DNA from: Clostridiaceae bacterium
GTDB taxonomy: Bacteria > Bacillota > Clostridia > Oscillospirales > Acutalibacteraceae
DNA length: 8,564 bases
Direction of reading: 5' to 3'
Assembly: GCA_016297645.1 (NCBI GenBank)
Contig: JAEDGF010000077.1
Span: 1-8,564, forward strand
The position numbers and the translations under genes were made by a program. The stretch's first letter is position 1. Each line of letters opens with the position of its first letter. A model generated the notes under the pieces. That model saw only the letters and a program-made list of their open reading frames with translations, was not told the origin of the DNA and did no database searches. Positions 1 through 5,254 of the stretch are shown here, in pieces.

Positions 1-2
1 AA

Positions 3-62
3 GTGCCGAAAAGGGGCACTGACGGGCGACATGGGTTTGAATCCCGTCAGCCTATCCGGCAC
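3..62 (+). other. Unidentified GC-rich structured element at the window edge
   Basis: GTGCCG (3-8) is the exact reverse complement of CGGCAC (57-62), and inside it CTGACGGG (19-26) pairs perfectly with CCCGTCAG (43-50). GTGCC (3-7) can alternatively pair with GGCAC (15-19). Nested perfect helices of this GC content within 60 bases suggest a structured RNA or a leader of the gene at 120, possibly continuing left of base 1. The TTTGAAT at 36-42 recalls a tRNA T-loop, but the bases after it do not form an acceptor stem or CCA. I could not match it to a riboswitch class I know. There is no T-run after it, so it is not an intrinsic terminator. Strand is assumed from the downstream gene. Confidence 0.35.
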
Positions 63-119
63 ATCACAGCACATAAAGCGTCCGCTTAAACGCGCAGAAA
101 AACAACGGGAGGAACGAAT

Positions 120-1406
120 ATGTCAACTGCAACCTCTTCCGCCGCACCCGAAACCGCGGTAAAGAAATCAAAAGGGAAAAAAGCGCTGAAAATCATTATC
201 ATCATTTCAGCGGTCATTGCCGCCATAGCGGCGGTAACCGCCGCAGCCAACGCTTTTCTGCGTTCGAGCCAGCTTAAATTCGCCGCGTCCTTCGAGCCTG
301 TCGCCTACGGCAGCGACCGTCTGACTCCCGAAAAGGACGAAAACGGCTGCTGGACCTTTACGACCGACTCCGACCTCAGAATAGTTCAGCTCACCGATGT
401 CCACATAGGCGGCGGCTGGATGAGCTATGCAAAGGACAAAGCCGCAATGACTGCGGTCGCGGAGCTTTTACAGGCGGAAAAGCCCGACCTCGTTATCGTG
501 ACGGGCGATGTTTCGTACCCCGTTCCGTTCCAGGCAGGCACCTTCAACAACAAGACGGGCGCGCTTGAATTTGCCGCGCTCATGAATTCCCTCGACTGCT
601 ACTGGACTATCGTCTACGGCAACCACGACACCGAGGCTTACAGCTACTACACGCGCGACGACCTCTCGGAATTGTACCTTGACGAAAAGTATTCGAGGTG
701 CCTTTTCGAAAAGGGACCCGAGGACATTTACGGCGCGGGCAACAACATAATTCTCGTCAAGAACAGTAAGGGCGTTATAACTCAGGCGCTCGTTTGTATC
801 GACTCCAACACTTACACCGACGGCGACTATTTCGGCATTCAGTGGAAGTACGACAATGTCCACGAGGACCAGATCGCGTGGTACAAAAAGAACATAGAAG
901 AGCTCACCGCGCGGAACAAGGCGCTCGGAGCGGATATCCCGAAATCGCTCATCTTCATGCACATTCCCACCGGCGAATACAAAACGGCGTTTACGGAATT
1001 TTCGAACAACGGCTACAAGGACACCGCCGATGTAAAATACATAGACGGCTTTATAGGCGAAACAAAGGGGCTTATCTACTGTCCGCTGCACGACGACAAT
1101 CTGTTCGAAACGGCGCTCGAATTAGGCTCCACCAAGGGCTTTTTCTGCGGACACGACCACTACAACAGCCTGAGCCTTGAATACAAGGGCATACGCCTTT
1201 CGTACGATCTGAGCATCGACTACCTCGCCTACCCCGGCATCTCGAAGGAGGGCTCGCAACGTGGCTGCACCGTTATCACCGTGTCGCCGGACGGCTCGTT
1301 CGATATGGAGCGCGTCAACTACTACACCTCCGGCATAGGCAACCCGGACGATGTCACCTATCAGTTTGACGGCGTTACATACCAGTACATTCCCGAGGAG
1401 AAATAA
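120..1406 (+). CDS. Membrane-anchored calcineurin-like metallophosphoesterase
   Basis: This is a 428-residue phosphoesterase of the calcineurin-like superfamily (PF00149 type), which uses a two-metal centre to hydrolyse phosphate esters. The metal-site motifs appear in order: D93-x-H95 in LTDVHIGG, G129-D130, G167-N-H-D170, H281 in FMHIP, and G344-H-D-H347. Residues 1-23 are basic, and 24-46 form one Ile/Ala/Val-rich membrane segment without a clear cleavage site. It is probably a signal anchor that places the catalytic domain outside the cytoplasm. The ATG is preceded by GGGAGGA (107-113) six bases upstream, which supports this start. It appears to be transcribed alone, since a promoter follows it before the next gene. 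The substrate cannot be told from sequence; nucleotide, phospholipid or protein phosphatase activity are all possible in this family. Codon use favours GCG, ACG and CGC, unlike ppdK. Confidence 0.93.
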   Translation: MSTATSSAAPETAVKKSKGKKALKIIIIISAVIAAIAAVTAAANAFLRSSQLKFAASFEPVAYGSDRLTPEKDENGCWTFTTDSDLRIVQLTDVHIGGGWMSYAKDKAAMTAVAELLQAEKPDLVIVTGDVSYPVPFQAGTFNNKTGALEFAALMNSLDCYWTIVYGNHDTEAYSYYTRDDLSELYLDEKYSRCLFEKGPEDIYGAGNNIILVKNSKGVITQALVCIDSNTYTDGDYFGIQWKYDNVHEDQIAWYKKNIEELTARNKALGADIPKSLIFMHIPTGEYKTAFTEFSNNGYKDTADVKYIDGFIGETKGLIYCPLHDDNLFETALELGSTKGFFCGHDHYNSLSLEYKGIRLSYDLSIDYLAYPGISKEGSQRGCTVITVSPDGSFDMERVNYYTSGIGNPDDVTYQFDGVTYQYIPEEK

Positions 1407-1494
1407 TCCCGTCAAACTCCCCGTCGGGTACGCCGTGTTTTCGTTAAAATACCGTTTTTCGGGCTTTACGGCGCTGTTTTTTTCGTCAAAGCTA

Positions 1495-1523
1495 TTGCAA
1501 AACAGCGTCCCGGCGGTTATAAT
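1495..1523 (+). promoter_or_regulatory. Sigma-A-type promoter for the secreted protein / panE unit
   Basis: TTGCAA (1495-1500) and a perfect TATAAT (1518-1523) are separated by exactly 17 bases. Transcription would begin near 1530, giving a leader of about 59 bases before the ATG at 1589. A 9-bp inverted repeat, CGCTGTTTT (1472-1480) and AAAACAGCG (1499-1507), flanks and overlaps the -35 element and could be an operator. The spacing and -10 match are seen directly; activity is inferred. Confidence 0.7.
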
Positions 1524-1588
1524 CATAATGTATAAATGTATACGCGGCTTTTTGCCGTGCGTAAAAATAAAAAAAGGAGCTGTTACAT

Positions 1589-2122
1589 ATGAAAAAAGTT
1601 TTAGCCGTTATCCTTGCCGCTGTAATGTGCGTTATGTGCGCAGTCCCGGCGGTGCTTGCCGCCGACGGCAGCTACACCAAGGCGCATTCCGTTACCACAC
1701 TCGAAGAGCAGAGCAGAATGTTTACGATAGTCCCCGTTGATGCCGACTCGAACTATGTCGCAGACGGCGGAATTTTCAAATTCAAAATAGAGCCGACAGG
1801 CGGTTACGAGGAAAACGACACCACCTGTTACAGAGCCTTTGCAGCCGACAGCTACTATGTCGACATCATAAACGGCAACGAAGAAAATATTGCAGACTTT
1901 ACCTTTGACGGACGCGATCACCTCATTCCCGACGAGAACGGCGTTTACACGATAGGCACCGCACAGAAGGGCATCGACCGCGATATCGTCATAGTTGCAT
2001 ACAACCTCGTAAACAACGGCGGCTCGTCAATAATCAATTTCCTTACCCGTTTGGGTCAGTTCTTTGCCGACCTTATCAACTGGTTCTTCGGACTGGGCTT
2101 GAAGCCGGGAACAAGAGGATAA
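1589..2122 (+). CDS. Small secreted protein of unknown function
   Basis: This 177-residue protein is not recognised. Residues 1-24 are a clear Sec signal peptide: MKK, a hydrophobic core, then AVPAVLAA with likely signal peptidase I cleavage just before ADG or DG. The core has two cysteines (C14, C17) but no lipobox followed by a modifiable Cys, so secretion rather than lipoprotein anchoring is likely. The mature part (26-145) looks beta-rich and acidic. It ends in an amphipathic, aromatic tail (148-169, INFLTRLGQFFADLINWFFGLG) that could bind membrane or another protein. The start is supported by AAGGAG (1574-1579) nine bases upstream and by the promoter at 1495-1523. Its stop lies four bases before the ATG of the next gene, whose ribosome binding site is inside this reading frame, so the two are an operon and probably translationally coupled. 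Confidence 0.8.
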   Translation: MKKVLAVILAAVMCVMCAVPAVLAADGSYTKAHSVTTLEEQSRMFTIVPVDADSNYVADGGIFKFKIEPTGGYEENDTTCYRAFAADSYYVDIINGNEENIADFTFDGRDHLIPDENGVYTIGTAQKGIDRDIVIVAYNLVNNGGSSIINFLTRLGQFFADLINWFFGLGLKPGTRG

Positions 2123-2126
2123 GCGC

Positions 2127-3146
2127 ATGAAAACAGTTATTTACGGAGCAGGCTCTCTCGGAACGGTCCTCGGCGCGTATCTTGCAAAAGCCGGTGTTGA
2201 GGTCGATCTCGTCACACGCAACCGCGACCATGTGGAAGCCATGAACAAAAACGGTGCACACATCACCGGAACGGTCGATTTCACAGTCCCCGTACACGCA
2301 CTCACACCGGACGAAATGACCGATAAATACGAGCTTGTACTGCTTCTCACAAAACAGCTCGACAATGTCAATGTCCTTAAATCGCTTCAAAAGAACATGA
2401 CGGACGACTGCATTGTCTGCACACTGCAAAACGGACTCCCGGAGCTTTCGGTTTCAGAAGTCGTCGGCGAGGACAGGACCATGGGCTGCACCGTCGCATG
2501 GGGCGCAACGCTCCACGGCAAGGGCGTTTCGGAGCTTACGAGCGAACCGGACTCCATGAGCTTCGGACTCGGCAGAATGAACGGCAAAAAAGACGATAAG
2601 CTCTACGAGGTAAAAGCGATACTCGAAAAAATGTGCCCCGTTGAAATAGAGGACAATTTCATGGGTGTACGCTGGTCGAAGCTCCTCATAAATGCGGCGT
2701 TCAGCGGAATGTCTGCCGTTATCGGCGGCACCTTCGGCGACGCTGCGGAGAACAAGACCTCGCGCGTATGCTGTCAGAACCTCATAAAAGAATGCATTGA
2801 TGTAGCGGCTGCCGCAGGCATAAAGATCGAGCCTGTTCAGGGCAAGGACATTGTTAAGCTGCTCGACTACAAACGGGACGGGCTTAAAAAGAAAATAGCC
2901 TTCGCCCTTATCCCCATCTGCATCAAAAAGCACCGTCTGCTCAAAGCGAGTATGCTCCAAGACCTCGAAAAGGGCAGAAAGTGCGAGGTCGACGCGATAA
3001 ACGGCGTAGTTTGTGCCTACGGCAGAAAGTACGGCGTACCCACACCCTACAACGACAAGGTCTGCGAGATAATTCACGGCGTCGAGGACGGGAAATACAC
3101 CTGCACCTTCGACAATGTTAAGCTCTTCGGCGGATTAAAGAAATAA
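2127..3146 (+). CDS. panE: Ketopantoate reductase family protein (2-dehydropantoate 2-reductase)
   Basis: This 339-residue member of the PanE/ApbA family reduces 2-dehydropantoate to pantoate with NADPH in pantothenate and CoA synthesis. The N-terminal Rossmann motif G7-A-G-S-L-G12 binds NADPH. The family's catalytic set is visible by alignment from memory to E. coli PanE: N102 in LQNGL (E. coli N98), K185 in RWSKLLINA (K176), N189 (N180), S275 in KASMLQD, and E287 in EVDAING (E256). It is about 35 residues longer than E. coli PanE, with extra length near 240-270 and at the C-terminus. RBS AGAGGA (2114-2119) sits at the 3' end of the upstream gene, suggesting translational coupling. A strong terminator follows at once. 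No other pantothenate genes are nearby, and this family includes paralogs acting on other 2-keto acids, so the exact substrate is less certain than the fold. Confidence 0.85.
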   Translation: MKTVIYGAGSLGTVLGAYLAKAGVEVDLVTRNRDHVEAMNKNGAHITGTVDFTVPVHALTPDEMTDKYELVLLLTKQLDNVNVLKSLQKNMTDDCIVCTLQNGLPELSVSEVVGEDRTMGCTVAWGATLHGKGVSELTSEPDSMSFGLGRMNGKKDDKLYEVKAILEKMCPVEIEDNFMGVRWSKLLINAAFSGMSAVIGGTFGDAAENKTSRVCCQNLIKECIDVAAAAGIKIEPVQGKDIVKLLDYKRDGLKKKIAFALIPICIKKHRLLKASMLQDLEKGRKCEVDAINGVVCAYGRKYGVPTPYNDKVCEIIHGVEDGKYTCTFDNVKLFGGLKK

Positions 3147-3150
3147 AGAA

Positions 3151-3181
3151 AAAGCGTTCTCACCCGTGGGAGCGCCTTTTT
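3151..3181 (+). terminator. Intrinsic terminator after panE
   Basis: GCGTTCTCAC (3154-3163) pairs with GTGGGAGCGC (3166-3175), allowing two G-U pairs, and is followed by a run of five T (3177-3181). It begins eight bases after the panE stop and ends the two-gene transcript. Confidence 0.87.
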
Positions 3182-3382
3182 GTGTTGCCGCCGGTATTAC
3201 ATCGGCGTGTTTTCGGTGCGCCCCGCGATTTCGGTATGATTTCGGTGAAACACAGCCGCGCTTCCGGCACTCGAAGCGCTTTCATCAACAGCCGAAAAGA
3301 CAGCCGCGCAAAATAAACCGGACAAACGGACGCAATAACCGTCCCGGACTTATCAAAATAACAACGAAAACGGAGATAAACC

Positions 3383-3973
3383 ATGCCGGACAACAAAAAG
3401 AAAATGATAATAGCAACATCGGCGGTCACGGCTTTTGCCGTTGTGTCCGTGCTCATATTTTTTGTCGCAGTCCCCTACTTCAAAAACAGGGACGACGGCA
3501 GCGTCGGAGCGCAGGCATCCGACGAATACACGGCGCTCCTCTCCGACAACGGCATCCCGGACGCGCCGCACGGCTTCAAGGGACTTAAATCGACCTCCTA
3601 CGCCGTAACGACCGGCGGCGACAGCTTCGAAACGATCGAGCTCGGCAGCAAAAAAGACACCGTAACGGAGATGTACGACACCGTCTATTTTTCGGTCGTC
3701 GGCATGACGGACGAGGAGTATTCGCTCTTCACCGAGGAGCTTCGCAACCGCTGCGAAGCGGTGGCAAACGAGAGCTACTGCACCTATTCCGCCGAAAAAC
3801 AGGGAGAGATGTATGTCCTCACCATGCACTTTTACGCGCTCGACAAGCCGCAGAATGTGCGCGACCTTATCACACTCGGAATAATATCGAACTACTCGTC
3901 AAATGATTCCGACACCGTTTCGCTGACGGATACCGAGACGAGCCTTTTGAAAATGGGCTTCACAAAAAGATAA
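3383..3973 (+). CDS. Single-pass membrane-anchored protein, possibly DUF1307/YehR-like
   Basis: This 196-residue protein has a basic N-terminus (KKK at 5-7) and one membrane segment (about 8-31). It continues as an acidic, presumably extracytoplasmic domain. Residues 85-196 resemble in layout the DUF1307/YehR family: a strand pair with alternating Thr/Val (DTVTEMYDTVYFSVVG), a central Tyr-rich strand (MYVLTMHFYALD), and an ending in which SLTDTETSLLKMGFTKR mimics the family's Ser-Leu...Leu...Gly-Phe tail. That assignment is from memory and tentative; those relatives are usually lipoproteins, and there is no lipobox here. GGAG (3372-3375) seven bases before the ATG supports the start. The 200 bases upstream (3182-3382) hold a doubled GATTTCGGT (3228-3246 region) and two copies of ACAGCCGCGC, but no promoter I would trust. 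Confidence 0.8.
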   Translation: MPDNKKKMIIATSAVTAFAVVSVLIFFVAVPYFKNRDDGSVGAQASDEYTALLSDNGIPDAPHGFKGLKSTSYAVTTGGDSFETIELGSKKDTVTEMYDTVYFSVVGMTDEEYSLFTEELRNRCEAVANESYCTYSAEKQGEMYVLTMHFYALDKPQNVRDLITLGIISNYSSNDSDTVSLTDTETSLLKMGFTKR

Positions 3974-3976
3974 AAA

Positions 3977-4022
3977 CAACGCTTTTTCGGTGAAGCACGG
4001 TTTTTGCCGGGCGTTGATTTTA
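3977..4022 (+). terminator. Weak candidate terminator after the membrane protein gene
   Basis: CAACGC (3977-3982) is complementary to GCGTTG (4011-4016), followed by ATTTTAT. CGG (3998-4000) and CCG (4007-4009) can form a short inner helix. The loop is long and the T-run is interrupted, so it is weaker than the other terminators in the window. Confidence 0.3.
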
Positions 4023-4030
4023 TAAAAATC

Positions 4031-4066
4031 TGCCGCCCGACCCCATAGCGGGTCAGAGTCACGGCA
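4031..4066 (+). promoter_or_regulatory. Nested hairpin just upstream of the nanA ribosome binding site
   Basis: TGCCG (4031-4035) pairs with CGGCA (4062-4066), and inside it GACCC (4039-4043) pairs with GGGTC (4050-4054). The structure ends seven bases before AAGGAG (4073-4078), so in mRNA it would sit beside the nanA initiation region and could affect translation, or act as a DNA operator. No T-run follows, so it is not a terminator. The pairing is seen directly; its role is inferred. Confidence 0.35.
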
Positions 4067-4086
4067 GCATTTAAGGAGAAAATATT

Positions 4087-4974
4087 ATGAAAAAAATCGA
4101 AGGTATCATGCCGGCGCTTATCACCCCTCTCACAAGGGACGAAAAGATAAATGTACCGGTGCTGAACAAACTTATCGACCGCCATTTGTCACAGGGCGCC
4201 GACGGCTTCTACATAGGAGGAGCAACCGGAGAAGGCTTCCTACTCGACTTTGACGAGCGCAAAACGCTTTGCGAAAAAGCGGTGGAGTTCATCGGTGACA
4301 ACGCCGTCAAGATCGTGCACATCACCGACATGAATATGAACAGAACGATAGAGCTTGCCCGCCACGCCGAAAAAGCCGGTGCGGACGCAATATCGGCAGT
4401 TCCGCCGTTCTATTTCTCATACGATGAGGAGGATATCTACAACTACTATGTCCGCATTGCCGACGCTGTCAGCATTCCCCTGATGATATATTACACACCG
4501 GCAGCCGCCGCAAAGCTCTCGCTCGACCTGTTTAAGCGTCTGCTTGAAAAAGAGAACATAACGGCGGTAAAATGGACCTACTCGGACTACGACCCGTTCA
4601 TTCAGCTGCGCGCCGCAAGAGAAGATATTACCGTCATGAACGGACCGGACGAAATGCTGCTCTGCGGACTTGCGGCAGGTGCGGACGGCGGCATAGGCTC
4701 GACCTACAATTTCCTCCTTCCGCAGATGAAAGCCATTTACGCAGCTTACAAAAAGGGCGACATGGCGGAGGCTCTCGGCATTCAGCGCAAGGTCACCGGT
4801 CTTATCGCCGCAATGAAAAAATATCCTATCATTCCGGGCGTAAAGGCAATTCTTGAATATCTGGGCTTTGAAGTCGGCGCAGCCGCTTCACCGCAGAAGC
4901 ATTTTTCCGACGAAGAAAAAAAGAACTATATTGATATGCTCATTTCGACCGGACTGTTCGACATAGTACGGTAA
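4087..4974 (+). CDS. nanA: N-acetylneuraminate lyase (sialic acid aldolase)
   Basis: This 295-residue TIM-barrel class I aldolase of the DapA/NanA family cleaves N-acetylneuraminate to pyruvate and N-acetylmannosamine in the cytoplasm. K162 in AVKWTYSDY is the Schiff-base lysine (E. coli NanA K165) and Y135 in MIYYTPA is the catalytic tyrosine (Y137). NGPDEM gives D188 and E189, matching the sugar-tail contacts D191/E192 of E. coli. GADGGIGSTYN (198-208) is the characteristic lyase signature, with S205 matching S208. The dihydrodipicolinate synthase arginine after the tyrosine is absent (TPAAAAK here), which argues against DapA. One difference: the substrate-carboxylate motif reads GGATGEG (44-50), with Ala46 where E. 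coli has Ser47. AAGGAG (4073-4078) eight bases upstream supports the start. No nanE, nanK or sialic acid transporter is in the window, so another DapA-family aldolase activity remains possible. Confidence 0.87.
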   Translation: MKKIEGIMPALITPLTRDEKINVPVLNKLIDRHLSQGADGFYIGGATGEGFLLDFDERKTLCEKAVEFIGDNAVKIVHITDMNMNRTIELARHAEKAGADAISAVPPFYFSYDEEDIYNYYVRIADAVSIPLMIYYTPAAAAKLSLDLFKRLLEKENITAVKWTYSDYDPFIQLRAAREDITVMNGPDEMLLCGLAAGADGGIGSTYNFLLPQMKAIYAAYKKGDMAEALGIQRKVTGLIAAMKKYPIIPGVKAILEYLGFEVGAAASPQKHFSDEEKKNYIDMLISTGLFDIVR

Positions 4975-5127
4975 CCGGCTTTTTTGATTTGCTGTGCCGT
5001 GCCGGTATCGACGCAGCAGCCCGCGACGGAAATGATTTTTGCATAAAAAAACGCGCCGACAGCCGCGCCTATGTAAAAATAAACAAAAAAAAGTTGCCCA
5101 TTTTCGTCATTTTATCCATAAAATTAC

Positions 5128-5157
5128 TTGCAAAGCAAGTATTGACTCTGCTATAAT
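5128..5157 (+). promoter_or_regulatory. ppdK promoter with a dyad over the -35
   Basis: TTGCAA (5128-5133) and a perfect TATAAT (5152-5157) are 18 bases apart; an alternative -35 (TTGACT, 5142-5147) is too close to the -10 to serve. The -35 lies inside the perfect dyad ACTTGC-AAA-GCAAGT (5126-5140), a plausible repressor or activator site. Transcription would start near 5164, about 90 bases before the ppdK ATG. The promoter falls inside the longest possible upstream extension of the ppdK frame, which argues for the later start. Confidence 0.78.
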
Positions 5158-5174
5158 ATTCAAGGTTAGACCTG

Positions 5175-5239
5175 TCCGGGGGTTTATACCGTTCACACAC
5201 CCCCGGAAAGATGAAAAAAATAATTCAGCTTTTGCTGAA
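5175..5239 (+). promoter_or_regulatory. ppdK 5' leader with two hairpins
   Basis: TCCGGGGGT (5175-5183) pairs perfectly with ACCCCCGGA (5199-5207) around a 15-base loop. TTCAGC (5224-5229) then pairs with GCTGAA (5234-5239) around TTTT. The second hairpin ends five bases before GGAGG (5244-5248). The first helix begins about 11 bases after the predicted start of transcription, so it could stabilise the mRNA 5' end. An A-run rather than a T-run follows it, so it is not a terminator. Confidence 0.5.
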
Positions 5240-5254
5240 ATACGGAGGAAAAAC

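Noticed and set aside
19..62. 3' half of a tRNA
   Set aside because: The stem with TTTGAAT looks like a T-arm, but C56 is missing, the following bases do not give a 7-base acceptor strand, and there is no CCA at the right place.
468..1091. 207-codon minus-strand frame opposite the phosphoesterase gene
   Set aside because: It is antisense to the conserved metal-site motifs, with Val/Arg-rich low-complexity translation. It is a shadow of the GC-rich codons on the other strand.
3166..3588. 140-codon plus-strand frame covering the gap before the membrane protein gene
   Set aside because: It begins inside the panE terminator, is Arg-rich, has no RBS and overlaps the better-supported gene at 3383 in another frame.
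4974..5006. Terminator after nanA
   Set aside because: ACCGGC (4974-4979) and GCCGGT (5001-5006) pair, but the T-run is inside the loop rather than after the stem, and only a 4-bp CCGG pairing can be drawn before the T-run.
5041..5066. Minus-strand terminator (GC-rich repeats next to an A-run)
   Set aside because: Only about 4 bp of CGCG self-complementarity lies before the T-run read on the minus strand, and no minus-strand gene needs a terminator here.
5039..5254. N-terminal extension of ppdK from an ATG at 5039
   Set aside because: It contains the promoter and leader hairpins, and its Lys/Arg-rich product has no counterpart in the family. The ATG at 5255 has a proper RBS and gives the usual family length.
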